Shown one piece after another: positions 51,666 to 60,175 of a stretch of 64,000 nucleotides of DNA. The DNA lies in assembly GCF_000012945.1 (NCBI RefSeq), contig NC_007511.1, positions 3,162,001-3,226,000 on the forward strand, in the 5' to 3' direction. The notes under the pieces are model-generated. The model saw only the letters and a program-made list of their open reading frames with translations, made no database searches and was not told the origin of the DNA. Numbering within the stretch: the stretch's first letter is position 1; every line of letters begins with the position of its first letter. The position numbers and the translations under genes were made by a program. Origin of the DNA: Burkholderia lata. GTDB lineage: Bacteria; Pseudomonadota; Gammaproteobacteria; Burkholderiales; Burkholderiaceae.

Positions 51666-52631
51666 CTATGCACGCGACGACTGCGTCGCCTGATTCGAAT
51701 CGACGCCCGCCGACTGCGCCTTGCGCGGCAGCCGGTACGGCACGCGCGACGCGCCCTTCTGCCGGCGCTGCTGCGCGAGCCGCCGCCGGGCGCGACGCTC
51801 CTGGCCGAAGCCCTGGCTGATCCGGTCAATCACGATCGCGAGAATCACGATCGCGAGGCCGGCCTGCGTGCCCTTGCCGACGTCGAGCGTCTGGATGCCC
51901 GCGAGCACATCCTCGCCGAGCCCGCGCGAGCCGATCATCGACGCAATCACGACCATCGACAGCGCCATCATCGTCGTCTGGTTGATGCCGGCCATGATGC
52001 TCGGCCGCGCGAGCGGCAACTGCACGTTGACGAGCAGTTGCCAGCGCGTCGTGCCGAACGCACGCGCGGCTTCCGTCACGTCCGGATCGACCTGGCGGAT
52101 GCCGAGATCGGTCAGGCGGATCAGCGGCGGCAGCGCGTAGATGATCGTCGCGAGGATCGCGGGCACCTTGCCGAGGCCGAACAGCATCAGCACCGGAATC
52201 AGGTACACGAAGCTCGGCAATGTCTGCATCACGTCGAGCACGGGCAGCAGCATCCGGCGCAGCCAGGCGCTGCGCGACGCGAGGATGCCGACCGGCACGC
52301 CGATCGCGACCGACAGCACCGTCGAGACGAGCATCAGCGCGAGCGTCTGCATCAGCTTGTCCCACAGGCCGAAACAGCCGATCGCGTACAGCAGCAGCAT
52401 GAAGAGCACGCCGAGGCCGATGCGGCGCGTCGCATTCCACGCGATCGCGCCGACGACCAGCAGCACGAGCCACGGCGGCGCCACGCGCAGCGCGCCTTCG
52501 AGCGGCACGAGCAGGTAGCGCAGCACCAGCACGCTGAAGTGATGGAAGCCGTCGCCGTATTGCGCGACGAACGTCTCGAGCGCGCTGTTCACCCAGTCGG
52601 CGATCGACAGGTGCAGAAAGAAGCCGTTCAT
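51666..52631 (-). CDS. proW: Glycine betaine/proline ABC transporter permease
   Basis: 321 aa from ATG 52631. The permease signature is [31 protein letters not shown], with seven helices beginning [22 protein letters not shown]. The C-terminus is long and basic ([22 protein letters not shown]). It is 14 bp upstream of proV and 70 bp downstream of proX. Confidence 0.93.
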   Translation of the reverse strand: MNGFFLHLSIADWVNSALETFVAQYGDGFHHFSVLVLRYLLVPLEGALRVAPPWLVLLVVGAIAWNATRRIGLGVLFMLLLYAIGCFGLWDKLMQTLALMLVSTVLSVAIGVPVGILASRSAWLRRMLLPVLDVMQTLPSFVYLIPVLMLFGLGKVPAILATIIYALPPLIRLTDLGIRQVDPDVTEAARAFGTTRWQLLVNVQLPLARPSIMAGINQTTMMALSMVVIASMIGSRGLGEDVLAGIQTLDVGKGTQAGLAIVILAIVIDRISQGFGQERRARRRLAQQRRQKGASRVPYRLPRKAQSAGVDSNQATQSSRA

Positions 52632-52701
52632 CTTGGTTCTCCGTCGCGCCGCGAAGGCGCGTGACGGCGGCGGCAGGCGCGGGCCCGCCGCCGCGCGCAG
52701 G

Positions 52702-53739
52702 TTACGCGCCCTTCAGGCTGCCGGCGATCTTCTGCGCGACGTCGGCCGGCACCCACTGCTTCCACATGTCCTGGCGGGTCTTCAGGAACTGCGTGGCCAT
52801 CGCCGCGCCGTCGATCTTCTTCGTGGTCATCTCGAGGATCGTCTGGTTCAGGAAGTCCATCGGGAAACGCACCTTGCCGAAGACGCCGACGAGATCGGGG
52901 TTCGCATCCGCGAACGGCTTCGACACGCCGACCGTCAGCCGCGACACCATGTATGACGACGCGCACTGGTGCGTGCTGCTCTCGTCGCGCAACGTCTTCC
53001 AGCATGCTTCGTTATAGGCCGGCATCTTCAGCGCGGTGAACTTGTATTTCGCCATCAGCGCGGCCGGGCCCCAGTAATAGAACACGATCGGCGCGCCGCG
53101 CTGGTACGCGGACGCGATCGCCGCGTCGAGCGCCGCACCGGTGCCCGGGTGGAAGTTCGTGTACGACTGGTCGAGCTTCAATACGCGCAAGAGGCGCGTG
53201 TTCACGCGCTCGCAGTCCCAGCCCGTCGGGCAGTTCAGGAAGCGGCCTTTGTCCGGCTCCTCTTCGTCCGCGAACACCTGCTTGTACTTCGGCAGATCGT
53301 CGACCGACACGAGCCCCGGCGCGACCGGCTTGATGTTGCGCGCCGGATCGCCCTTCACCACGTAGTCGGGCACGAACCAGCCTTCGGTCGTGCCGCCCGG
53401 CAGCGTGTCGCCGATCAGCTTCACGGCGCCCGACGAGACGGCCTTCGCGGTGATCTCGCTGCGGCCCGTCCACTGCTCGGCCCAGATCTGCAGGTCGTTG
53501 CGCGCGAGCGCCGTTTCGGTGGCGGCCGTGCTGCCCGGCACGACGTCCGTCTTGCAGCCGTAGCCCTTCTCCATGATCTGCCGCAGCACTTCGGTCGCGA
53601 ACGACCCGCTCTCCCACGTGATGCCCGCGAAATGGACCGTCTTGCCGTCGGCGCACGCGCCGCCGGCCGCGTGGGCGGCAGGCGCGGACAGGATCGCCGC
53701 GGCGGCGAGAAGGACCGTTTTCAGTCGTCGAATCTGCAT
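52702..53739 (-). CDS. proX: Glycine betaine/choline ABC transporter substrate-binding protein
   Basis: 345 aa from ATG 53739. Signal peptide MQIRRLKTVLLAAAAILSAPAAHA, then the mature start GGACADGKTVHFAGITWESGSF. OpuAC-type domain with WAEQWTGRSE, RFLNCPTGWDCERVNTRLL (with the family Cys pair), and VFYYWGPAALMAKYKF. It leads the proX-proW-proV operon. A dyad element related to the one at 31.4 kb lies 124 bp upstream. A choline role is as likely as betaine. Confidence 0.92.
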   Translation of the reverse strand: MQIRRLKTVLLAAAAILSAPAAHAAGGACADGKTVHFAGITWESGSFATEVLRQIMEKGYGCKTDVVPGSTAATETALARNDLQIWAEQWTGRSEITAKAVSSGAVKLIGDTLPGGTTEGWFVPDYVVKGDPARNIKPVAPGLVSVDDLPKYKQVFADEEEPDKGRFLNCPTGWDCERVNTRLLRVLKLDQSYTNFHPGTGAALDAAIASAYQRGAPIVFYYWGPAALMAKYKFTALKMPAYNEACWKTLRDESSTHQCASSYMVSRLTVGVSKPFADANPDLVGVFGKVRFPMDFLNQTILEMTTKKIDGAAMATQFLKTRQDMWKQWVPADVAQKIAGSLKGA

Positions 53740-53858
53740 GGTGGGTCGTCTCCAAATCGAATCTGTTGTTTGTGCGTCGCGGCATGCGCGGCGACCGGCG
53801 AATCGTGAATGCATCCACGTCCGGTCAGCCTGCATGTTTCCGCCGCCAATTTGTTTAG

Positions 53859-53880
53859 GGAAACGAGTAATTCCGATCAT
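53859..53880. promoter_or_regulatory. Shared dyad element, copy 3 (diverged, inverted)
   Basis: On the minus strand it reads ATCGGAA-TTACTCGT-TTCCCTA, sharing ATCG-AATTACTCG-TT with the other two copies. It is 120 bp upstream of proX. Confidence 0.45.
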
Positions 53881-54095
53881 TGCTATCGGCAGCGTCAATC
53901 GATCTCCGGGCATCCGGCCAGGCCCGCCAGACGGGCTTCACGGCCGATTTTCCGAGCTTGCGCAGGCCCCTGCGCGCGCAGCGACGCGACCTCGCGCGGC
54001 GCCTGCCCGGCTCGCCGCGAGCCACGACGCCGCCCACCCCGTTTCGACTGTCGAAACGGCCTGTCGCGCCCCCATTGGCGAACCCGATCCCATCC

Positions 54096-54117
54096 ATCGA
54101 AATTACTCGCTTTCGAT
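54096..54117. promoter_or_regulatory. Shared dyad element, copy 2 (perfect)
   Basis: ATCGAAA, eight bases (TTACTCGC), TTTCGAT: perfect 7-bp arms. Its first 21 bases are identical to those at 31419-31439. It is 194 bp before the porin start. The unusual conservation of the spacer TTACTCGC argues for a specific protein site or a conserved transcript element. Confidence 0.55.
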
Positions 54118-54310
54118 TCCTTTTCGGCTTGGGAAGAATGCGCGGTGTCATCGGAGGAGACACGACCCGACGCTGCCGGTTGCCGCGCCGCCGCGCCTTG
54201 CGCGATCCGGCGCCGCACGCGCTGCGCAGGGTCGCCCCGGATGACGGGGCGCACCTCGCCGGACGCGCCCACGACAACCGATACAAGCTGGATATCCCGG
54301 AGATCTCTCA

Positions 54311-55462
54311 ATGAAAAAGACCCTGACGGCGCTCGCCGTAACGGCAACCTTCGCAGCCCCCGTGTTCGCGCAAAGCAGCGTCACGCTGTACGGCGTGATC
54401 GACGAAGGCCTGAACTACACGAACAACGTCGGCACCGGCCACGTCTACGAAATGGCGAGCGGCTACGCGCAGGGCAGCCGCTGGGGCCTGAAGGGCAGCG
54501 AGGATCTCGGCGGCGGCATGAAGGCGATCTTCCAGCTCGAAAACGGCTTCGACGTGAACACGGGCCGGCTCAACCAGGGCGGCCGCATGTTCGGCCGCCA
54601 GGCCTACGTCGGCCTGAGCCAGACCCAGTACGGCACGCTGACGTTCGGCCGCCAGTACGACTCCGTCGTCGACTATCTCGCGCCGACCACGGCCAACGGC
54701 AACTGGGGCGGCTACCTGCTCGCGCACCCGTTCGACAACGACAACACCGACAACTCGTTCCGTCTCGACAACACGGTGAAGTACGCGAGCCCGAACTTCG
54801 GCGGCTTCCAGTTCGGCGGCGCCTACAGCTTCAGCAACAGCACGAACTTCTCGGACAACCGCGCGTACAGCTTCGGCGCGCAGTACCAGAACAACGGCCT
54901 GCTGATCGGCGCTGCGTACCTGCAGGCGAACCACCCGGGCGACGGCTCGGCGGGCGCGATCACCGCGAACGACGCGAGCTATATCGCCGAGCGCATGCGC
55001 GTGTTCGGCGCGGGCATCAACTACACGTTCGGCCCGGCAACGGTCGGCTTCGCGTACACGAACTCGAACTACAAGAACCCGACCGGCAACGGCTACCTCG
55101 GCACGCCGGGCGCGATCATCGCCCCGGGCGCGACGGTCAGCGCGATCAAGTACCAGAACTTCGAGGTGAACGGTTCGTACCAGATCACGCCGGCGTTCAT
55201 GGTGGGCGCGCAGTACGTGCTGTCGCTCGAGAAGTACGACGCATCGACCGGCGACGCGAAGCCGAAGATCCACTCGGTCGGGCTGATGGCCGACTACAAC
55301 CTGTCGAAGCGCACCGACGTGTACGTGCAGGCCGCGTACCAGCACATCGCCGGCGACAAGACGAACTCGATCCTCGACAACGCGTTCATCCCCGGCACCG
55401 ACGCACCGTCGTCGACGTCGAACCAGGTGGCCGTGCGCCTCGCGCTGCGCCACAAGTTCTGA
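54311..55462 (+). CDS. Gram-negative trimeric porin
   Basis: 383 aa from ATG 54311. Signal peptide MKKTLTALAVTATFAAPVFA, then QSSVTLYGVIDEGLNYTNN. SRWGLKGSEDLGGGMKAIFQLENGF and FGRQAYVGLSQTQYGTLTFGRQY match the first porin; the end is AVRLALRHKF. Outer-membrane barrel. It is divergent from proX, which suggests a shared solute or osmotic theme. Confidence 0.94.
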   Translation: MKKTLTALAVTATFAAPVFAQSSVTLYGVIDEGLNYTNNVGTGHVYEMASGYAQGSRWGLKGSEDLGGGMKAIFQLENGFDVNTGRLNQGGRMFGRQAYVGLSQTQYGTLTFGRQYDSVVDYLAPTTANGNWGGYLLAHPFDNDNTDNSFRLDNTVKYASPNFGGFQFGGAYSFSNSTNFSDNRAYSFGAQYQNNGLLIGAAYLQANHPGDGSAGAITANDASYIAERMRVFGAGINYTFGPATVGFAYTNSNYKNPTGNGYLGTPGAIIAPGATVSAIKYQNFEVNGSYQITPAFMVGAQYVLSLEKYDASTGDAKPKIHSVGLMADYNLSKRTDVYVQAAYQHIAGDKTNSILDNAFIPGTDAPSSTSNQVAVRLALRHKF

Positions 55463-55965
55463 CGCAACCCGGTTCTCCGTTCTTCACGCGACACCCGCGC
55501 GGGTCTGCCCGAGGTGTCTTTGCCCGCCCGCAGGCGCAAGCCTGCCGGCGGGCTTTTTCATGGCGCCTCGCCGCTTTGCAGCGCGCGTGCGCGACAGCGG
55601 CTGCCCCGTCGAACCGGACCCACACGTTCGACGGCCTCGCGAGAATCCACGACAATCGCTTTCAGCCTTTCATGTCTGCGGGTGCCCGTCTCGATCCCAC
55701 GCCCGGCCGATACGCTCGCGAGGCCTGCGCTGTCCGTCCGGCGTCGCAATCCGCGCCGCGCCCGGATCGATCGACGATCAGCGCAAGCGGCATGAAGGCC
55801 GTTCGCGCTTGCGCATTACTCACAATAGTTTGCAGTTTTGCGTCAAGCCGGTCGATATGATCCGACTGTCACGATCGAATCGGTGCCGGCCCATGCAATC
55901 CTGCGGCCGCGCGCCGCAAAGAGCCTGAACGGCTCGACGAACATAACGCATCGGGGGCCACGGCA
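55463..55965. other. Intergenic region, porin to RDD gene
   Basis: 503 bp. The porin terminator is at 55522-55558. The rest shows no supported gene or clear operator. Confidence 0.5.
55522..55558 (+). terminator. Rho-independent terminator after porin
   Basis: GCCCGCC and GGCGGGC enclose a further stem-loop (CGCAGGCGCAAGCCTGC) and are followed by TTTTT. It lies 60 bp after the porin stop. Confidence 0.8.
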
Positions 55966-56955
55966 ATGGAGCGCAATACAGACCAAGAATCACACGGCGC
56001 CGCCGGCTTCTGGCGACGCACCGCCGCGTTTGCGATCGATTCAATCCTGCTCGGCTTGATCGGGCTGGCAATCGCGATCCTGTTCTTCGATGCCCTGTCG
56101 ACGATTGGCGAATGGGGAAGGCTGATCGGCTTCCTGATCGGGTCCATCTACTTTGGCCTGCTCGAGGGCGGGCATCGGCACCAGTCGCTCGGCAAGCGGG
56201 TCATGAATATCCGTGTTGCCGATAGCGCCACCCCCGACGGCTCCGGTCCCGGGTACGTTCGCGCCTGGGCACGGTACGCGCTGATCGCCGTTCCGCTGAC
56301 ACTCGGCGGCATCAGCTTTATCGACCTGCCCGCGCTTCACGATCCGGGCATGGCATGGCTCGCCACGGCAAACGGCACGATCGTCTTCTTCTGGGGCCTG
56401 GCATTGCTGTATCTGTTCGTTTTCAACAGGCCGAGCCGCCAGTCCGTACAGGATCTGCTCACCGCCAGCAGGGTCGTGCATGTCGCGGCGCCCGTCGAGG
56501 ATACCGCTCCGGTTGGCCGGAAACACTGGGCGATCCTGGCCGTCCTTGGCCTGCTTCTGTTCGTCGGCAGTCGTTTTGCCACAACGCGGCTGATCGATGA
56601 CGATCGCATGGCCGATATCCACCAGATCCAGCGTGCGACATCCACCGTTCCGGGCGTGATCCAGAGCGGTGTCTGGATCGGCAACAGGCGCGTCGTCGGC
56701 CCGGCGGGCCAGCCACCGCAAGCGATCGCCACCCTCACCGTGCTCACGAGCACGCCGGCGCTGATGAACAAGGTCGGGGCGACCGCTGTCGCGCACGCAG
56801 CGCTGGCCTCATCGGCCTGGCTGCGACAACAGGATCTCGTCAACGTGGTGAGCGTCCGCGCGGTCAATCTCGGCATTGCGACATGGCGAACCCAGTTTTT
56901 CATGGGTCGCTCGCCTGCGGAATGGACCGCGATGGCCGGCACCGGGTCGACGTGA
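55966..56955 (+). CDS. RDD family membrane protein
   Basis: 329 aa from ATG 55966. RDD domain about 14-155 with GFWRRTAAFAIDSILLGLIGLAIAIL, then GGHRHQSLGKRVMNIRV and the FIDLPALHDPGMAWLATANGTIVFFWGLALLYLF helices. A C-terminal extension of about 140 residues, after one more helix (HWAILAVLGLLLFVGSRF), looks periplasmic or beta-rich. RDD proteins have been linked to salt and pH response; this one is not assigned. A short two-helix gene follows. Confidence 0.85.
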   Translation: MERNTDQESHGAAGFWRRTAAFAIDSILLGLIGLAIAILFFDALSTIGEWGRLIGFLIGSIYFGLLEGGHRHQSLGKRVMNIRVADSATPDGSGPGYVRAWARYALIAVPLTLGGISFIDLPALHDPGMAWLATANGTIVFFWGLALLYLFVFNRPSRQSVQDLLTASRVVHVAAPVEDTAPVGRKHWAILAVLGLLLFVGSRFATTRLIDDDRMADIHQIQRATSTVPGVIQSGVWIGNRRVVGPAGQPPQAIATLTVLTSTPALMNKVGATAVAHAALASSAWLRQQDLVNVVSVRAVNLGIATWRTQFFMGRSPAEWTAMAGTGST

Positions 56956-56965
56956 GGAAGCAAAA

Positions 56966-57178
56966 ATGAGTGACATCGGCATCGACCTGCCGCTCTGGAT
57001 CGTCCCGGTCATTTACGGCGCCATCTACTGGCCATTGACGCTATTTTTCGGGGCCCTCTGCCTGTATGTCGGCGTGACGCGCCTGCGCGGCATCGGCCGA
57101 ATCGCCTTCACCGTCATCGCACTCCCGCTCATCGCCGTAGCGTGCCTCGGGATCTACTACGCGATCGCCGGATATTGA
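56966..57178 (+). CDS. Small two-helix membrane protein
   Basis: 70 aa from ATG 56966, 10 bp after the RDD gene. IGIDLPLWIVPVIYGAIYWPLTLFFGALCLYVGV is one hydrophobic stretch, and IAFTVIALPLIAVACLGIYYAIAG the other. Not recognised; probably co-transcribed with the RDD gene. Confidence 0.65.
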   Translation: MSDIGIDLPLWIVPVIYGAIYWPLTLFFGALCLYVGVTRLRGIGRIAFTVIALPLIAVACLGIYYAIAGY

Positions 57179-57341
57179 GCAGCGGCGCATTGCATGCGTG
57201 ATCGCACGATATCCGCGAAGATCCGGGCGCGATCCCGTCATCGCGGCTCGTGATGCGCCAGCCCGCCCCGTCAACCGTGACAGGTCGACAGACGGCGATA
57301 CGTCGATACACTGTGCGCCACCCCACCCGAAGGAGTGTCAC

Positions 57342-58151
57342 TTGAAGCACTGGCGCCGCGCGCTGTTCACCTTCGCCGCCGGCCTGCTGGCCGCCTCGAC
57401 GTCCCATGCCCGCCCGATCTGCACCGTCGTCGCCGACGCCGCCACCGGCCAGGTACTCGTGCAGCAAGGCGACTGCGCGACCCGCGTGACGCCGGCGTCG
57501 ACGTTCAAGGTCGCGATCAGCCTGATGGGCTTCGATGCGGGCGTCCTGAAAGACGCGCACACGCCGACGCTCGACTTCCACGCCGGCTACCCCGACTGGG
57601 GCGGCGCGCCGTGGCGCGAGCCGACCGACCCGGCGCGCTGGATGAAGCTGTCGGTGTTCTGGTACTCGCAGCAGGTCACGCAGGCGCTCGGGCAGGCGCG
57701 CTTCCAGCGGTACACGAACGCATTCGGCTACGGCAATGCGGACGTGACCAGCCAGCAGGGCGAACTGAACGGCGTGATGGGCGCATGGGTCAACGCGTCG
57801 CTGCGTATCTCGCCGCTCGAACAGGTCGGCTTCATGCGCAAGATCGCGAACCGGACGCTGCCCGTCAGCGCGCACGCATTCGACATGACCGAGCGCATCA
57901 CGCTGATCGACACGCAGCCCGACGGCTGGGTCGTGCACGGCAAGACGGGGACCGGGTCGCCGGGGCGCAAGTACGATGCGTCGCACGCATACGGCTGGTT
58001 CGTGGGGTGGGCGGCCAAGGGGCCGCGCAAGCTGGTGTTCGCGTACCTGATGCAGGACGACAAGCGGCAGACGCCGAATGCCGGCCTGCGCGCACGCGAT
58101 ACGTTCCTGGCGACGCTACCGGCCCTCGCCGAACCGGGCAGGCCGCAATGA
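57342..58151 (+). CDS. Class D (OXA) beta-lactamase
   Basis: 269 aa from TTG 57342, chosen for AAGGAG seven bases upstream. Signal peptide about 1-23 (LFTFAAGLLAASTSHA). All class D motifs are present: Ser53-T-F-Lys56, S104 in SVF, Y130-G-N132, and K201-T-G203. It resembles the OXA-22/OXA-57 group of Burkholderia and Ralstonia. It hydrolyses penicillins in the periplasm. Its stop overlaps the acyltransferase start (ATGA), an unusual partner. Expression is probably low given the TTG start. Confidence 0.93.
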   Translation: MKHWRRALFTFAAGLLAASTSHARPICTVVADAATGQVLVQQGDCATRVTPASTFKVAISLMGFDAGVLKDAHTPTLDFHAGYPDWGGAPWREPTDPARWMKLSVFWYSQQVTQALGQARFQRYTNAFGYGNADVTSQQGELNGVMGAWVNASLRISPLEQVGFMRKIANRTLPVSAHAFDMTERITLIDTQPDGWVVHGKTGTGSPGRKYDASHAYGWFVGWAAKGPRKLVFAYLMQDDKRQTPNAGLRARDTFLATLPALAEPGRPQ

Positions 58152-59287
58152 GCACCGGGCCGCGCAACGCGCGGATCGACCTGCTGCGCGGCGTGTCGAT
58201 CGTGCTCGTCCTGCTGCATCACTTCAACATCCCCTACTCGCTGCGCGACACGTCGCTCGCGCGCCTGATCGGCTGGGATGCGGTGCATGCTGTGGCGCGC
58301 AACGGCAACTACGGCGTAACGATGTTCTTCGTGATTTCCGGCTACCTGATCACGTCGAATGCGCGCCGCCGCTGGGGCAGCCTCGGCGCGGTCGACGTGC
58401 GCGCGTTCTACGTGTCGCGCGTCGCACGCATCGTCCCGTGCCTGCTTCTGCTGCTCGCGCTCGTCAACGGCCTCGCGGCAGCCGGCGTGCCGATCTTCCA
58501 GAACCATGCGCCGGAAGGCATCGCCGTGTCGTTCTGGCTCGTGAATCTCGCGTCGCTGACGTTCTGGATGAACGTGCTGATCGGCGCGTACGGATGGGTC
58601 AACTACGCGCTCGGCGTGCTGTGGTCGCTGTCGGTCGAAGAGGTGTTCTACCTGTCGTTTCCGCTGCTGTGCATCGCATTGCGCCGCGATGCGCGGCTGG
58701 CCGCGTTCTGGGTGGTCATCGCCGCGATCGGGCCCGTGTACCGCTTCACGCACGCCGGCGACGAAGGCGGGTTCCTCTATGCGTACTTCGCGTCGTTCGA
58801 CGGGATTGCGATTGGCTGCTGCACCGCGCTGCTGGCCGAACGCATGAACGGGCAGCGGCTGGCCGCGCCGCTCGTGCAGTGGCTCGTCGCGTCAGCGATG
58901 GCCGCGCTTTATCTGGCCTGGCCGATCGCGGAAAGCCATGTCGCCGGCGTCACCGCGATGGCGCTCGGCACGGCCGTGCTGCTGATCGGCGCGCACGTCA
59001 ACGGCGAGCGCGTGCAGGGCCGCCTGCTCGCGCCGCTGCACCGGGCCGGCAAGCTCAGCTATGAGCTGTACCTGTTCCACCTGATCGTGCTCGGCGGGCT
59101 GCGTACGATCTGGCCGCCGTCGGCCACGCACGGCGACACGAAGCTGCTGTTGCTGATTGCGTATCTGGCGTTGTCGGCCGCTCTGAGCGCGGCGATCGCG
59201 CGCGGCTACGCGACACCGCTCGACCGCTACATCAAGCGGATCGCGTCGCGGCCTTCCGCGCGCGTGCCGGACGGCGCGCGCTTCTAG
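58148..59287 (+). CDS. Acyltransferase 3 family membrane protein
   Basis: 379 aa from ATG 58148. About ten helices. Motif ARIDLLRGVSIVLVLLHHFNIPYS at the N-terminus with the catalytic His-His-containing helix, and VTMFFVISGYLITSNARRRWG and LWSLSVEEVFYLSFPLLCIALRR further on. These proteins O-acylate lipopolysaccharide, peptidoglycan or exported glycans. It is coupled to the beta-lactamase gene by overlapping stop and start codons. Substrate unknown. Confidence 0.92.
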   Translation: MSTGPRNARIDLLRGVSIVLVLLHHFNIPYSLRDTSLARLIGWDAVHAVARNGNYGVTMFFVISGYLITSNARRRWGSLGAVDVRAFYVSRVARIVPCLLLLLALVNGLAAAGVPIFQNHAPEGIAVSFWLVNLASLTFWMNVLIGAYGWVNYALGVLWSLSVEEVFYLSFPLLCIALRRDARLAAFWVVIAAIGPVYRFTHAGDEGGFLYAYFASFDGIAIGCCTALLAERMNGQRLAAPLVQWLVASAMAALYLAWPIAESHVAGVTAMALGTAVLLIGAHVNGERVQGRLLAPLHRAGKLSYELYLFHLIVLGGLRTIWPPSATHGDTKLLLLIAYLALSAALSAAIARGYATPLDRYIKRIASRPSARVPDGARF

Positions 59288-59319
59288 CATGTCATCGGCA
59301 ATGGCTGCCGGTCAGCCAT

Positions 59320-59343
59320 AAAAAATCGGCCAGGGCCCGGCCG
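59320..59343 (-). terminator. Terminator after the phosphatase operon
   Basis: On the minus strand CGGCC, a seven-base loop, GGCCG, then ATTTTTT. It lies 65 bp after the stop of the last gene in the operon. Confidence 0.75.
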
Positions 59344-59407
59344 TATCGCTTGACGATACCGGCCGGCCTGACCGCAAGCCCCGCGTACAGACGGTCAAAA
59401 TCGCCGA

Positions 59408-60142
59408 TCAGTCGAGATAGTCCGCGTATTCCTTGCGCGTATAGCTGGCGAGCGTCTGCCACGGCAACGTCTCGCGCCGCGCGGCCGGCGCCGGCGTCAA
59501 TGTCAGCTTGCGCACGACACGGCCGTCGGCGCTCCGGTATTCGACCGACAGCGGCGCCTGCAGCGTCTCGTTCCACAGGATCCGGTTCACGCCGCGCGCG
59601 CCGGGTGTGTCGACCGCCTGCTCGTACCAGCGGGTACCGGGCGTGTCGCCGCGCTTCGCGACCGCGAGCCGCTTCAACTGCGACGGCGGTGTGACGTAGT
59701 ACGCGTTGTCCCACGATCCGTCGAAGCCCGTGGTTTCGTACTCGGCCGGCGGCACGCTGACGACCGTCCGGTTCGCCGTATCGACGTACTCGATGCGCGC
59801 CGTCTTGCCGTCGTAGGTCACGTGCCGCGCGGCTGCCTGGAAGTTGAAGTGCTTGTGGCCCGCGTGGGCGGCGGCCGGCTGCACGCCGGTGCGAGCGCCC
59901 GCGTCGTGATCATGGTCATGATCGTCACCATGACCACCTGCCGCCGCGACGGGCAGCACGCGTTCGACCCACACGTGAGCGTCGCGCCGCACCATCCGTT
60001 CGCGATACATCGTCGTGCGCGTCACGCCGTCGGCCGACACCGTACGGCTTTCGTGCAGCAGCACGGCGTCGAGATCGGCCGCTGCAAGGGCCGGCAGCGC
60101 AACCCACCCGGAAGCGAGCGCGCAGAGAAGCTGACGTTTCAT
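59408..60142 (-). CDS. Secreted protein with a His/Asp-rich loop
   Basis: 244 aa from ATG 60142. Signal peptide MKRQLLCALASGWVALPALA, then a beta-rich protein. At about 70-100 lies GGHGDDHDHDHDAGARTG followed by AHAGHKHFNF, a candidate metal-binding loop. The sequence YVDTANRTVVSVPPAEYETTGFDGSWDNAYYVTPPSQLKRLAV is conserved-looking. Not recognised as a known family. It is the last gene of an operon with two alkaline phosphatases, which are zinc and magnesium enzymes, so a metal role is plausible. Confidence 0.78.
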   Translation of the reverse strand: MKRQLLCALASGWVALPALAAADLDAVLLHESRTVSADGVTRTTMYRERMVRRDAHVWVERVLPVAAAGGHGDDHDHDHDAGARTGVQPAAAHAGHKHFNFQAAARHVTYDGKTARIEYVDTANRTVVSVPPAEYETTGFDGSWDNAYYVTPPSQLKRLAVAKRGDTPGTRWYEQAVDTPGARGVNRILWNETLQAPLSVEYRSADGRVVRKLTLTPAPAARRETLPWQTLASYTRKEYADYLD

Positions 60143-60175
60143 CGGGCGTTCCCGTTCCTCAAGCAGTCAACGGAT

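Larger units (their letters stand above)
53740..54310. other. Divergent intergenic region, proX to porin
   Basis: 571 bp between divergent start codons. It contains two copies of the 21-bp dyad family in opposite orientation (53859-53880 and 54096-54117). I see no gene. It must hold both promoters. Confidence 0.55.

Noticed and set aside
53809..55860. 683-codon open frame on the plus strand across the porin
   Set aside because: It overlaps the second porin in another frame and reads as Arg-rich, motif-free sequence.
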